DNA of 64,000 nucleotides from Acidovorax sp. CCYZU-2555 (GCF_018413525.1 NZ_JAHCDD010000020.1:1-64000), one strand, 5' to 3'; counted from the stretch's first letter, positions 45,451 to 54,727 are shown. The notes: generated by a model from the sequence alone, not told the origin. Program-made: numbers and translations.

Positions 45451-46425
45451 ATGCCCTTCAAGCCCCGCACCGCAATCCGTTGCCACCACATCGCCACGCT
45501 CGCCGCCATCGCGGCAGCCGCCGCGCCCGCGCTCGCCGACTGGAAACCCACGCGCCCCGTCACCATCGTCGTGCCCTACGTGGCCGGCGGCGGCACCGAC
45601 ACCACGGCGCGCGCCACGGCCAGGCTGCTCAGCGAGCAATGGGGCCAGCCCGTGGTGGTGGAGAACGTTCCCGGTGCCGACGGCCTGATAGGCACGCGCC
45701 GCGTCAACGAGTCCAAACCCGACGGCCATACGCTGCTGCTGCAGACGCCGGCCATCGTGCTGACCAAGCACGCTCCGGCGTTCAAGGGCGCCGACCCGCT
45801 CGCGCGCCTGGTGCCGGTGACCAACATCGCGCAGTCGCCGGGCGTGATCGTGGCCAACGGCAAATTCCCGGCCAGCACGCTGCCCGAGCTCATCAGCTAC
45901 TGCCGGGCCGCGGCCCAGCCCTGCTCCATGGGCACGGGCGAGAACGTCGCCAAGCTGTTCGGCCGGCAGCTGCAGGCCGAGGCCATTCCCAATCTCATCG
46001 TCGTCAACTACAAGGGCACGGCGGCCATCATCACCGACATGATCGCCAACAACGTGAACTTCGCCGTGACGGGCGTGGCCTCGGCCTTGCCGCACCAGAA
46101 AGCCGGCACGCTGAAGATCGTCGCCAGCCAGGGCGTGAACCGTTCTAGCGGCGCCCCCGAGGTGCGCACCGTAATCGAGACCGGACTGCCACAATACGAA
46201 TACACCACCTGGTTCGGCCTGTTCGCGGTCAAGGACACGCCGCCGGCCGTGACCCAGGGCATCTACGCCGCGGTGCGCGAAGCCATGCGCAACCCCGATC
46301 TGCAAAAAGCCATTGCCGCGGCCGGCGCCGAGCCGCTGGTGAACACGCCCGACGAATTCGCGGCCCAGGTGCGCAAGGAAGATGAGCGCTTCACCGCCTT
46401 GGCGAAACGTTTTCCGCTCGACTGA
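45451..46425 (+). CDS. Bug/TctC-type receptor following the lyase
   Basis: 324 residues with signal 'AAAAAPALADWK' and 'RPVTIVVPYVAGGGTDTTAR'. It differs from the other receptors in the window in the cleft ('LIVVNYKGTAAIITDMIANN' in place of the HVPYKG block), so it probably binds a different acid. ATG 45451 follows CAGGAGACAAAGC, 38 bases after the lyase gene, and is the last gene of the rightward operon before the convergent FadR-type regulator. Confidence 0.88.
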   Translation: MPFKPRTAIRCHHIATLAAIAAAAAPALADWKPTRPVTIVVPYVAGGGTDTTARATARLLSEQWGQPVVVENVPGADGLIGTRRVNESKPDGHTLLLQTPAIVLTKHAPAFKGADPLARLVPVTNIAQSPGVIVANGKFPASTLPELISYCRAAAQPCSMGTGENVAKLFGRQLQAEAIPNLIVVNYKGTAAIITDMIANNVNFAVTGVASALPHQKAGTLKIVASQGVNRSSGAPEVRTVIETGLPQYEYTTWFGLFAVKDTPPAVTQGIYAAVREAMRNPDLQKAIAAAGAEPLVNTPDEFAAQVRKEDERFTALAKRFPLD

Positions 46426-46435
46426 CGCGCGACCG

Positions 46436-47146
46436 TTATTGCAGCTCGATATGGCTGATGCGCACCACCGCGCGCGCGATCAGCGCCAGCACCGCGGCTT
46501 CGGCGCCCTGCGGGTCATGCGCTTCAATCGAATGCAATAGCGAACGGTGCAATTCCAGCGCCTGGGCATCGGGCCCCCAGGCGTCGCTGGACGCCTGAAA
46601 ACTCGTCTTCCAGACCGCCGACAGCGCGGTCTCCAGTTGCTGGATGAACTGGTTGTCGCAGGAGCGCACCACGGCGCCATGAAAGCGCAGATCGGCCTCG
46701 ATGTACGACGCCTGGGTCTGGGCCTGGGCCATGGCCTCGAACGCTTCGCGAATTTCAGCCACCTGCCGCGGCTCGGCGCGCGCCGCAGCCAGGCGCGCGG
46801 CCAACGGTTCTATGGTCTGGCGCAGCTCCATCAGATCGGCGATCAGCTTCTTGTCGGGCGGCGCTTCGCTTTGCCAGCCCAGCACCGCGGGGTCGAACAG
46901 ATTCCATTCGGCGCGCGGCAGCACATGGGTGCCGGTGCGCGGGCGAATCGACACCAGCCCCTTGGCCGCGAGGCTCTTCATTGCTTCGCGAATGATCAGC
47001 CGGCTCGCGCCATAGGTTTCGGCAAGCTGGGGTTCGGTCGGCAACTGCGCGCCTTCGGCATAGCGCCCGGCAACGATGCTCGCGCCCACGGCGTCAACGA
47101 TTTGGTGGTGAAAGTTGCGCAAACGGGGTGGAGCCATAGGCTGCAA
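46436..47146 (-). CDS. FadR-subfamily GntR regulator
   Basis: 236 residues: winged helix at about 10-80 ('GAQLPTEPQLAETYGASRLIIREA' in parts, 'GLVSIRPRTGTHVLP') and an all-helical FCD ligand domain with conserved Asp/His metal positions ('EADLRFHGAVVRSCDN', 'HRSLLHSIEAHD'). FCD regulators usually sense small carboxylic acids. It is divergent from the Bug-enolase-porin operon and most likely controls it; ATCATATGAT between the genes is the probable site. ATG 47137 is a possible alternative start. Confidence 0.9.
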   Translation of the reverse strand: MQPMAPPRLRNFHHQIVDAVGASIVAGRYAEGAQLPTEPQLAETYGASRLIIREAMKSLAAKGLVSIRPRTGTHVLPRAEWNLFDPAVLGWQSEAPPDKKLIADLMELRQTIEPLAARLAAARAEPRQVAEIREAFEAMAQAQTQASYIEADLRFHGAVVRSCDNQFIQQLETALSAVWKTSFQASSDAWGPDAQALELHRSLLHSIEAHDPQGAEAAVLALIARAVVRISHIELQ

Positions 47147-47185
47147 GCATAACCGCTGCCCTCTGTGAGACTGACAAATACCGCC

Positions 47186-47215
47186 TTGACGTCAATCATA
47201 TGATGATTGTATTAT
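47186..47215 (+). promoter_or_regulatory. sigma70 promoter with a GntR-type operator in the spacer
   Basis: TTGACG (47186-47191), 18 bases, TATTAT (47210-47215). The spacer holds ATCATATGAT (47195-47204), a perfect 10-bp palindrome, a position where the divergent FadR-type regulator would block RNA polymerase. It drives the Bug receptor gene at 47271. Confidence 0.65.
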
Positions 47216-47270
47216 TGCCACCGACGATCAGCACCGTCCCATAAATCAACCAAGAGCTGGAGACAAAATC

Positions 47271-48239
47271 ATGAACAAGAGCCTTGCGGCCGTTGCGCTC
47301 GCATTCGGCGCGACCCTGGTCCTGCATCCCGTGGCGCACGCCCAGGACTACCCTTCCAAGCCGATACGCATGATCGTTCCCGTGCCGCCCGGCGGCTCGG
47401 GCGATCTGGTGTCGCGCCTCACCGCCAACGCGGCCGCGAAGGAACTGGGCCAGGCCATCGTGGTCGAGAACCGCCCGGGTGCGACCGGCAACATCGGCAC
47501 GGCCGTCGCAGTGAAGGCCCCGGCCGATGGCTACACCATCTTCCTGTGCAGCATAGGCAACTGCTCGGTCAACTCCAGCCTCTATGCCAACCCCGGCTTC
47601 GACCTGTTCAAGGACATCGCGCCCGTGGTGCTGCTGGGCTCGTCGATCAACGTGCTCACGGCCAGCCCCAAGTCCGAAATCAACAGCGTCGAAGACCTGG
47701 TCGCCAAGGCCAAGCGCGGCCAACTGACCTACGCCTCTTCCGGCGTGGGCGCGTCCAACCATCTGGCGGGTGAAATGTTCAAGAAGATGGCCGGCGTCGA
47801 GCTGCTGCATGTGCCCTACAAGGGTTCGGGCCCGGCGATCACCGACCTGCTGGGCGGGCAGATCGATGTGTTCTTCGACAACGAGCCATCGATCGCGCCC
47901 TTCGTCAAGACCGGCAAGGTCAAGGGCCTGGCGGTCACGGGCAAGGGCCGTTCGGCCAATCTGCCCGAGCTGCGCTCGATGGAAGAGATTGGCTACAAGA
48001 GCTTCATCATCGAGCCCTGGTTCGCGATCGGCGCGCCCGCCGGCACGCCGCCGGCGCTGATCCAGAAGCTCAACGCCGCGTTCAACAAGGGCCTGCAGGA
48101 CCCCACGGTGCGCAAGACCATGCAGGACGCCGGCATCAATCCCCTGGGCGGAGCGCCTGCCGTGCTCGGCAAGCACATCCGCTCGGAGCACGACAAGTGG
48201 GCGGACCTGATCCGCTCGCAAAAGATTTCCGCGGAGTAA
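47271..48239 (+). CDS. Bug/TctC-type receptor of the enolase-superfamily operon
   Basis: 322 residues with signal 'LHPVAHAQDYPSKP'. Loops are 'MIVPVPPGGSGDLVSRL', 'VVENRPGATGNIGTAVA' and 'ELLHVPYKGSGPAITDLLGG'. It begins the operon behind the GntR-controlled promoter, with GGAGACAAAATC before the ATG, and is followed six bases later by a sugar-acid-type dehydratase gene, which suggests an aldonate or related hydroxy acid as ligand. Confidence 0.9.
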   Translation: MNKSLAAVALAFGATLVLHPVAHAQDYPSKPIRMIVPVPPGGSGDLVSRLTANAAAKELGQAIVVENRPGATGNIGTAVAVKAPADGYTIFLCSIGNCSVNSSLYANPGFDLFKDIAPVVLLGSSINVLTASPKSEINSVEDLVAKAKRGQLTYASSGVGASNHLAGEMFKKMAGVELLHVPYKGSGPAITDLLGGQIDVFFDNEPSIAPFVKTGKVKGLAVTGKGRSANLPELRSMEEIGYKSFIIEPWFAIGAPAGTPPALIQKLNAAFNKGLQDPTVRKTMQDAGINPLGGAPAVLGKHIRSEHDKWADLIRSQKISAE

Positions 48240-48245
48240 CCACGA

Positions 48246-49448
48246 ATGCGCATCACAGCGATTGAAACCACACGCCTCAAGACCCAGCCCAACCTGTTGT
48301 GGGTGGAGATTGAAACCGACGCCGGCATCATCGGCCTGGGCGAGACCTTCCGCGGCGCCGAAGCCGTGGAGACCTACATCCACTCGATGGCCGGGCCGCT
48401 GATCCTGGGCCAGAGCGCGCTCGACATCGAACGCCTGCACAAGATCCTGCTGCGCGGCTATCTGGGCTTCAACGGCAGCGGCGTGGAAACGCGCGCCGCC
48501 TCGGCCATAGACATCGCGCTGTGGGACATCCTGGGCCAGGCCACGGGCCAGCCCATTTACCAGCTGCTGGGCGGCGCCTGCCACGACCGCATGCGCGCCT
48601 ACAACACCTGCGCGGGCGTCGACTACAACAGCAAGAGCATTCAGCGCCGGCTGGTACAGCCCGGCGACGCCAAGGTGCGTCACCGCTACGACGACCAGAT
48701 CGCGTTCATCGAAAGCCCGGGCGAACTCGCGCAAAGCCTGATCGAAGAGGGTTTTAGCGCGATGAAGATCTGGCCGTTCGACGGCGCGGCCACCGAGTCA
48801 GACGGACAGTATGTGAGCGCCAAGGCCATGCGCCAGGGCCTCGAAGTGTTCGAGAAGATCCGCCTGGCCGTGGGCGACAGGATCGAAGTGATGTGCGAGT
48901 TCCATTCGATGTGGAACGTGACATCGGCGCTGTCGATCGCGCGCGAACTCAAGCAGTACCGCCCGTTCTGGGCCGAAGACCCGATCAAGATGGACAGCCC
49001 GGGCGCGCTCGCCGACTACCGCCGCCTGGCGCAGATTCCGGTCTGCGGCAGCGAGACGCTGGCCGCGCAGGGTGCGTTTCGCGACCACCTCGCAGCGCAT
49101 GCGCTGGACTACGTCATGCTCGATCTTTCGTGGTGCGGGGGCATCACCGAAGCGCGCAAGATCGCGAGCCTGGCCGACGCCTACCAGAAGCCCATCGCGC
49201 CGCATGACTGCACGGGCCCGGTCGTGCTCATGGCTTCGCTGCACCTGGGGCTGGCCTCGCCCAACGCCATCTTCCAGGAAGTGGTGCGCGCGTTTCTCAG
49301 CACGTTCTACAAGGACCTGGTGACCGAACTGCCGGTGCTCGAAAACGGCTACCTGCTGCGCCCCGACAAGCCGGGCCTGGGCACCGCGCTGGCGCCCGGC
49401 GTCAAGCGCGATCCCGCGGCCAGCACGCGCCGCAGCACCGCGCCTTAA
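48246..49448 (+). CDS. enolase-superfamily (mandelate racemase/muconate lactonizing type) dehydratase
   Basis: 400 residues with the N-terminal capping domain (1-125) and the modified TIM barrel. The general-base Lys is in 'AMKIWPFD', metal ligands are in 'MCEFHSMWN' , 'WAEDPIK' and 'GSETLAAQG', and the base His is in 'APHDCTGPV'. The His-containing third strand motif and this ending place it with acid-sugar dehydratases such as galactonate dehydratase, though the exact sugar acid cannot be read. It is next to a Bug receptor and a porin, a complete uptake-and-first-step set. Confidence 0.87.
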   Translation: MRITAIETTRLKTQPNLLWVEIETDAGIIGLGETFRGAEAVETYIHSMAGPLILGQSALDIERLHKILLRGYLGFNGSGVETRAASAIDIALWDILGQATGQPIYQLLGGACHDRMRAYNTCAGVDYNSKSIQRRLVQPGDAKVRHRYDDQIAFIESPGELAQSLIEEGFSAMKIWPFDGAATESDGQYVSAKAMRQGLEVFEKIRLAVGDRIEVMCEFHSMWNVTSALSIARELKQYRPFWAEDPIKMDSPGALADYRRLAQIPVCGSETLAAQGAFRDHLAAHALDYVMLDLSWCGGITEARKIASLADAYQKPIAPHDCTGPVVLMASLHLGLASPNAIFQEVVRAFLSTFYKDLVTELPVLENGYLLRPDKPGLGTALAPGVKRDPAASTRRSTAP

Positions 49449-49466
49449 GACCAAGCCCCCTGCTTC

Positions 49467-49486
49467 GGGCCGGCGCTCGCCGGCCC
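49467..49486 (+). terminator. GC-rich hairpin between the dehydratase and porin genes
   Basis: GGGCCGGCG-CT-CGCCGGCCC, perfect 9-bp arms, 18 bases after the dehydratase stop. No T-run follows, so it may be a Rho-assisted or partial terminator, or protect the upstream mRNA end. Confidence 0.35.
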
Positions 49487-49563
49487 TGCCCCGCTACGCC
49501 CACAAAAAAGCCGCAATGACGGCTGGGCGCAGCCATGCCCGATTACAACAAGGAGACAAGAAA

Positions 49564-50595
49564 ATGCGCCACAAGATTCACCAACACATCGCCCTGAGCG
49601 CCCTGCTCGCCTGTTCCACTGCCGCGTTCGCGCAGTCCGGCGTCACCCTCTACGGCCGCGCCGATGCGGGCGTGTACCACCAGTCGCGTTCCAATCCCGG
49701 CGCCAACCAATGGTCGCTGTCTTCGGACACCAGCTACTTCGGCCTGCGCGGCAACGAGGATCTGGGCGGGGGCTTGAGCGCGACGTTCAAGCTGGAAAGC
49801 CAGGTCGATCTGTCGAGCGGCGCCAGCAGCGCGACCTTCTTCAATCGCGAAGCCTATGTGGGCCTGTCCGATCGCCGTCTGGGCACGCTGCAGTTGGGCT
49901 CGATGTGGGGCCCGTCGGTCTGGATTTCGGGCAAGGCCGATGCGTTCGGCCGCGCCCAGCTCGGCGCCGTGCAGACGCTGCTGCAGGGCGCGAACAATCG
50001 CGGCAACACCTTCAAGTTCGACAACGCCGTGCAATACATCAGCCCCAAGATCGGCAACGTGTTCGGCCGCGCCTACGTGCAGGCCGCCGAAGGCGCGACC
50101 ACGGGCCGCAACTACGCGCTGGCGCTCGACTACAGCAGCGGCCCGGCCTTCCTGGGCCTGGCCTTCGACAGCGCGCAGATCGCGGGCTCGGCCGTAGGCC
50201 TGGCCGCAGCCGCAGTGCGCGCCAAGACGCTGGGCCTGGGCGGCGCCTACAACTTCGGCGTGGCGCGCATCCATGGCTACTACCAGCGCAATCAGATTTC
50301 GGGCCTGGCCGACGCGAACTCCATCAACGCCAGCGCCGCCCTGCCCGTGGGTTCGGGCGAGTTCCGCCTCGCCGTGGGCCGCTGGTCGCGCCCCGGCGAC
50401 GCCGACGCCAAGCGCCTGGCATTGGGCTACGCCCACTTCCTGTCCAAGCGCACCCAGCTCTACGGCACTTTTGCAGTGCTCAAGAACGGCAGCCGCTCGA
50501 CCACCATGCTGTTCCCCATCAGCCAGGACTCGGCACCCGCCGTGGCGGGCCAGGATGTGAAGGCGTTTGGCATAGGCATGCGGCATATGTTCTGA
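49564..50595 (+). CDS. outer-membrane porin, Gram-negative general type
   Basis: 343 residues with a Sec signal (ends 'STAAFAQ') and the Burkholderiales trimeric porin pattern: 'SGVTLYGRADAGVYHQ' at the mature start, 'YFGLRGNEDLGGGLSATFKLES' in parts for the first hairpins, 'NREAYVGLSDRRLGTLQLG', and a C-terminal Phe after 'FGIGMRHM', the signal for outer-membrane assembly. ATG 49564 follows AAGGAGACAAG. It follows the dehydratase gene by 115 bases with a hairpin between and probably admits the substrate of that operon. Confidence 0.92.
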   Translation: MRHKIHQHIALSALLACSTAAFAQSGVTLYGRADAGVYHQSRSNPGANQWSLSSDTSYFGLRGNEDLGGGLSATFKLESQVDLSSGASSATFFNREAYVGLSDRRLGTLQLGSMWGPSVWISGKADAFGRAQLGAVQTLLQGANNRGNTFKFDNAVQYISPKIGNVFGRAYVQAAEGATTGRNYALALDYSSGPAFLGLAFDSAQIAGSAVGLAAAAVRAKTLGLGGAYNFGVARIHGYYQRNQISGLADANSINASAALPVGSGEFRLAVGRWSRPGDADAKRLALGYAHFLSKRTQLYGTFAVLKNGSRSTTMLFPISQDSAPAVAGQDVKAFGIGMRHMF

Positions 50596-50678
50596 ACGCT
50601 GGCGGCGAAAGGTGAACGGCCCGCGCTCCAGACACGAGAACGGGCCCCTGCAGCCCAAGGGCTTGCACACCGCGGAAC

Positions 50679-50693
50679 ATGCGGATTCCGCAT
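50679..50693. promoter_or_regulatory. probable LysR-type (CysB/SsuR-like) site upstream of the ssu genes
   Basis: ATGCGGA-T-TCCGCAT, a perfect 7-bp inverted repeat that contains T-N11-A, 85 bases before the ssuD start. Sulfonate genes are usually activated by LysR proteins under sulfate limitation. Confidence 0.45.
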
Positions 50694-50777
50694 ATGCAAG
50701 CACTGAAATGATCGTTGGAAATTGGGGCGCGCAGACCCAAACTCGTTTCACATTTTTCACTCCCCATCGGAGCCCAT

Positions 50778-51947
50778 GTGAACGACGCCGTCAAGCGCCA
50801 GGAAGCGCCACCCCATTTCTTCTGGTTCATTCCCACGCACGGCGACGGTGCGTACCTGGGCTCGGAAACGCGCCAGCGTCCACCGGACTTCAACTACTTC
50901 CGCAACGTCGCCACCTCGGTGGAGCACCTGGGCTATGAAGGCGTGCTGCTGCCCACGGGCCAGGCCTGCGAAGACTCGTGGATCACGGCCACCGGCCTGG
51001 CGACCGCGACCAGCCGGCTCAAGTTCCTCGTGGCCCTTCGCCCTGGCGTGGTCCAGCCGACCTATGCAGCGCGTCAGACCGCGGCGCTGGACCGACTGAG
51101 CAACGGGCGCCTGCTGCTCAACGTGGTCGTGGGCGGCAACCCTACTGAGCTGGCCGGCGACGGCCTGTTTCTGTCGCACGACGAACGCTATGAGCAGGCC
51201 GGCGAATTCCTGCACATTTGGCAGTCGCTGCTGGCCGGTGAAACCGTGGATTTCACGGGCAAGCATTACACCGTCAAAGGCGCAAGACTGGACTTCCCGC
51301 CCGTGCAACAGCCCCGGCCGCCGCTGTACTTCGGCGGCTCGTCCGAAGCCGGACAGGCGCTGGCCACGGACCAGACCGAGCTCTATCTCACCTGGGGCGA
51401 GCCCGTGGAGCAGGTCGCCGAGAAGATTGCCTGCGTGCGCGCCCAGGCCGCGGCACGCGGGCGCACCATGCGCTTTGGCATTCGCCTGCACTTCATCGTG
51501 CGCGAAACCGACGCCGAGGCACGCGCCGCCGCCGAACACCTGATCAGCCATGTGACCGACGAGCAGATCGCCCGGGCCCAGCAGCGCTTCACCCAGGAAA
51601 TGGACTCGGTGGGCCAGCGCCGCATGTCGGCGCTGCACGGCGGCGACCGCGAGCGGCTGTGGGTAGGACCCAACCTCTGGGCCGGCATAGGCCTGGTGCG
51701 CGGCGGCGCGGGCACGGCGCTGGTGGGCGATGCCGACAGCGTGGCCCAGCGCATACGCGAATACCAGGCGGCGGGCATAGACACCATCATCGGCTCGGGC
51801 TACCCGCATCTCGAAGAAGCCTACCGCACGGCCGAGTTGCTGTTCCCGCGCCTGGGCCTGTCGACGCGCCGGCCCGATGCGCCGCCGCGCGCCTATGGCA
51901 ACGAGTTTTCCGGACTCACCACGACACGCCTGCAGTCGGCGTCGTAA
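50778..51947 (+). CDS. ssuD: FMNH2-dependent alkanesulfonate monooxygenase SsuD
   Basis: 389 residues in the luciferase-like TIM barrel (E. coli SsuD has 381). It releases sulfite and an aldehyde from alkanesulfonates using reduced flavin. '[15 protein letters not shown]', '[17 protein letters not shown]' type (here '[20 protein letters not shown]'), 'LNVVVGGNP' and the mobile-loop region '[19 protein letters not shown]' are SsuD-typical. GTG 50778 is chosen because CGGAG lies seven bases upstream; a TTG further up is poorer. No SsuE flavin reductase gene is adjacent, so reduced FMN must come from elsewhere. Confidence 0.92.
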   Translation: MNDAVKRQEAPPHFFWFIPTHGDGAYLGSETRQRPPDFNYFRNVATSVEHLGYEGVLLPTGQACEDSWITATGLATATSRLKFLVALRPGVVQPTYAARQTAALDRLSNGRLLLNVVVGGNPTELAGDGLFLSHDERYEQAGEFLHIWQSLLAGETVDFTGKHYTVKGARLDFPPVQQPRPPLYFGGSSEAGQALATDQTELYLTWGEPVEQVAEKIACVRAQAAARGRTMRFGIRLHFIVRETDAEARAAAEHLISHVTDEQIARAQQRFTQEMDSVGQRRMSALHGGDRERLWVGPNLWAGIGLVRGGAGTALVGDADSVAQRIREYQAAGIDTIIGSGYPHLEEAYRTAELLFPRLGLSTRRPDAPPRAYGNEFSGLTTTRLQSAS

Positions 51948-51976
51948 GTACCTCACTTCCAAATAGAAATACTTCC

Positions 51977-52936
51977 ATGACTTCCAGAAGACAGTTCAAC
52001 GCCGGCCTGCTGGCCCTGGCCGCCACCGGTTTTCCGACGCTGGGCCAGGCCCAGCAGGCCGCGCCCAAGGAATTCAAGATCGGCTGGCAAAAAGGCTCGG
52101 TGATCATGGTGCTGGCCAAGCACAATCAGGTCTTCGAAAAGCGCCTGAAAACACTGGGCGTGGACAGCGTGAAATGGGTCGAGTTCCAGTTCGGCCCGCC
52201 GCTGCTCGAAGGCCTGGGCGTGGGTGCAGTCGACATCGGTGCCGTGGGCGACACACCGCCCATCTTTGCCCAGGTCGCCGGCGCCAAGGTGGCCTATGTC
52301 GCCACCACGCCGTCGTCGCTGAGCGCCATCCTGGTGCCCAAGGATTCGCCCATCAAGACCGTGGCCGATCTCAAGGGCAAGCGCGTGGCCTTCGGCCGGG
52401 GCTCGAGCGCCCATGCGGTGACGGTGCGCGCGCTGGCCCATGTCGGCCTGACGCTCAAGGACATCGAGCCGGTGTATCTCTCGCCCGCGGACGCCACGGC
52501 CGCTTTCAACGGCGGCCGGGTCGACGCCTGGACCGTCTGGGACCCCTACTTCGCCATCGCCCAGCAGCGCTACAACGCGCGCGTGCTGATCGACACCACG
52601 GCGGCGCATTTGTCGAGCCACTCCTACTACCTGGCCAACCGGGATACCGCGCAGAAGTACCCGGTGGTGCTGTCGGCCGTGCTGGAAGAAATCGGCAAGC
52701 TGATCGCCTGGGCGGGCAACAACCGCAAGGAACTCGCGGAGTTCTACGCCAAGGAAACCGGCGTCGAGCTGGAGTCCACGCTGCTCGCCTTCCAGCGCGC
52801 CCCGTATGCCTGGGGACCGGTCACCGAGACACATGTCCGTCTGCAGCGTGAACTCGCGACATCCTTTTACGAACTCGGCATCGTTCCCAAGAAAGTCGAC
52901 CCCAAGGAGATACTGTGGAAAGCAACGGCACTTTGA
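51977..52936 (+). CDS. ssuA: aliphatic sulfonate periplasmic binding protein SsuA
   Basis: 319 residues with a signal (MTSRRQFNAGLLALAATGFP and then TLGQAQ; the RR makes export by the Tat route possible). 'EFKIGWQKGS', 'FQFGPPLLEGLGVGAVDIGAVGDTPP' in parts and 'GRVDAWTVWDPYFA' are SsuA hallmarks that line the sulfonate pocket. It follows ssuD by 29 bases; in E. coli the order is ssuEADCB, here ssuDACB. Its last codons overlap ssuC. Confidence 0.9.
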   Translation: MTSRRQFNAGLLALAATGFPTLGQAQQAAPKEFKIGWQKGSVIMVLAKHNQVFEKRLKTLGVDSVKWVEFQFGPPLLEGLGVGAVDIGAVGDTPPIFAQVAGAKVAYVATTPSSLSAILVPKDSPIKTVADLKGKRVAFGRGSSAHAVTVRALAHVGLTLKDIEPVYLSPADATAAFNGGRVDAWTVWDPYFAIAQQRYNARVLIDTTAAHLSSHSYYLANRDTAQKYPVVLSAVLEEIGKLIAWAGNNRKELAEFYAKETGVELESTLLAFQRAPYAWGPVTETHVRLQRELATSFYELGIVPKKVDPKEILWKATAL

Positions 52937-53763
52937 GCGCGGTAGACACCGCCGTCGCGGCCCGGCCCGCACCACCACCGGCCTGGCTGACCACATGGCG
53001 GCGCTGGCTCGCCGACGGCGGCATGGGCTGGCTGCTGCCCGTGGGCCTGCTGCTGCTCTGGGAAGCGGCCTCGGTGCTCGATCTGCTGCCGCCAACCATC
53101 CTGCCCGCGCCCAGCGCGGTGTTCGCCGCCGGCTGGCGCCTGCTGCTCAAGGGCGAACTGCTGACGCATATCGGCGTCAGCGGCGTGCGCGCCCTCGCGG
53201 GCTTCGTGGTGGGCGGGCTGATCGGCTTCGCGCTGGGCCTGGCCAACGGCCTGTCGGCACGCAGCCGCAGCCTGACCGACACCACCTTGCAGATGGTGCG
53301 CAACGTGCCGCATCTCGCGCTCGTGCCGCTGGTCATCATCTGGTTCGGCATCGACGAAGGCGCCAAGCTGTTCCTCGTGGCGCTGGGCGTGTTCTTCCCC
53401 ATCTACGTCAACACGCTGCTGGGCATTCTCACCGTCGACACGCAGCTGATCGAAATGGGCCGCGCCTACGGCATGTCGCGCCGCACGCTGTTCCTGCGCG
53501 TGCTGCTGCCCGGCGCCCTGCCCTCGATCTTTGTCGGGCTGCGCTACGGCCTTGGCATCATGTGGCTCACGCTGATCGTCGCCGAAACCATTGCCGCCTC
53601 GTCCGGCCTGGGCTACATGGCCATGCAGGCGCGCGAGTTCCTGCTGGTCGACGTGGTCGTGCTGGCCATCCTGATCTACGCCCTGCTCGGCAAACTTGCC
53701 GACAGCGTGGCGCGCGCGCTCGAACGCCGCACGCTGCAGTGGCACCCTTCGTTCAGAAAGTAG
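52915..53763 (+). CDS. ssuC: aliphatic sulfonate ABC permease SsuC
   Basis: 282 residues with about six membrane helices and the EAA loop '[27 protein letters not shown]' in parts that docks SsuB. It starts at GTG 52915 with AAGGAGATACT upstream, 22 bases inside the ssuA coding end, so the two are translated together. The first 30 residues are Ala/Pro-rich and cytosolic. Confidence 0.9.
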   Translation: MESNGTLSAVDTAVAARPAPPPAWLTTWRRWLADGGMGWLLPVGLLLLWEAASVLDLLPPTILPAPSAVFAAGWRLLLKGELLTHIGVSGVRALAGFVVGGLIGFALGLANGLSARSRSLTDTTLQMVRNVPHLALVPLVIIWFGIDEGAKLFLVALGVFFPIYVNTLLGILTVDTQLIEMGRAYGMSRRTLFLRVLLPGALPSIFVGLRYGLGIMWLTLIVAETIAASSGLGYMAMQAREFLLVDVVVLAILIYALLGKLADSVARALERRTLQWHPSFRK

Positions 53764-53770
53764 ACGCCCC

Positions 53771-54529
53771 ATGTCAGATACAGATCAAGGTGCGGCCTTC
53801 CGGCTCGAAGGCGTCGTCAAGGAGTTCGGCAACAAGACCGTGTTGCGCGGCATCGACCTGGTCGTGCCCGCCGGCCAGTTCGTCGCCGTCATCGGCCGCA
53901 GCGGCTGCGGCAAGAGCACGCTGCTGCGCCTGCTCGCGGGCCTGGACGCGCCCTCGCGCGGCCGCGTTCAGCTCGGGGCCGGCAACGGCCCGCAGTCGAG
54001 CAGCGCACGCATCATGTTCCAGGAGCCGCGCCTGCTGCCCTGGGCGCGCGTGATCGAGAACGTCGAAGTCGGCGTGCCCGAAACCGAATCACCCGCCGAG
54101 CGCCGCAAGCGCGCGCTGGAACTGCTGAACGAAGTAGGCCTGGCCGACCGCGCCGACGACTGGCCCGGCGTGCTCTCGGGTGGCCAGCGCCAGCGCGTGG
54201 CCCTGGCCCGCGCCCTTGCCAGCCGCCCCCGCCTGCTGCTGCTCGACGAGCCCCTGGGCGCGCTCGATGCGCTGACCCGCATCGAAATGCACCGGCTGCT
54301 CGAAAGCATTTGGCTGCACCAGGGCTTCTCGGCCGTGCTGGTCACCCACGACGTCAGCGAAGCCCTGGCGCTGGCCGACCGCATCGTGCTGATCGACGAC
54401 GGCGCCATTGCGCTCGACGTTCTGGTGTCCGTACCGCGACCGCGCCGGCGTGGGCAGGTGGAGCTGGGACAGTTGGAGGACGAGATTCTGGGGCACCTGT
54501 TCGAGGGCGCGGGGGCTGCGGCGCACTAG
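53771..54529 (+). CDS. ssuB: aliphatic sulfonate ABC ATPase SsuB
   Basis: 252 residues with Walker [10 protein letters not shown] (about 42-50), Q-loop 'FQEPRLLPW', signature [15 protein letters not shown], Walker [13 protein letters not shown] and 'VTHDVSEAL' switch His. '[17 protein letters not shown]' is characteristic of nitrate/sulfonate/taurine ATPases. ATG is seven bases after the ssuC stop. It ends the operon, followed by a terminator at 54593. Confidence 0.92.
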   Translation: MSDTDQGAAFRLEGVVKEFGNKTVLRGIDLVVPAGQFVAVIGRSGCGKSTLLRLLAGLDAPSRGRVQLGAGNGPQSSSARIMFQEPRLLPWARVIENVEVGVPETESPAERRKRALELLNEVGLADRADDWPGVLSGGQRQRVALARALASRPRLLLLDEPLGALDALTRIEMHRLLESIWLHQGFSAVLVTHDVSEALALADRIVLIDDGAIALDVLVSVPRPRRRGQVELGQLEDEILGHLFEGAGAAAH

Positions 54530-54592
54530 AGGATTGCTACGCAGATCGAGCAGGCCCATGCTGGGGATGCCCTGCGCCGTGAATTGCCAAAC

Positions 54593-54618
54593 GCCCGATG
54601 AGGTTCATCGGGCATTTT
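54593..54618 (+). terminator. intrinsic terminator of the ssu operon
   Basis: GCCCGATG-AGGTT-CATCGGGC, 8-bp stem and 5-base loop, followed by ATTTTTC, 64 bases after the ssuB stop. Confidence 0.88.
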
Positions 54619-54727
54619 TCTTTGCTGGCGTTTCGCCAGGCTGTTCACTCACAAAGACCGTGGCGTTGACACCTTGGAGATTTTCGCGCGCACCTTGGAA
54701 AATAAAGAATTAAGAGGAAAAACCAAT

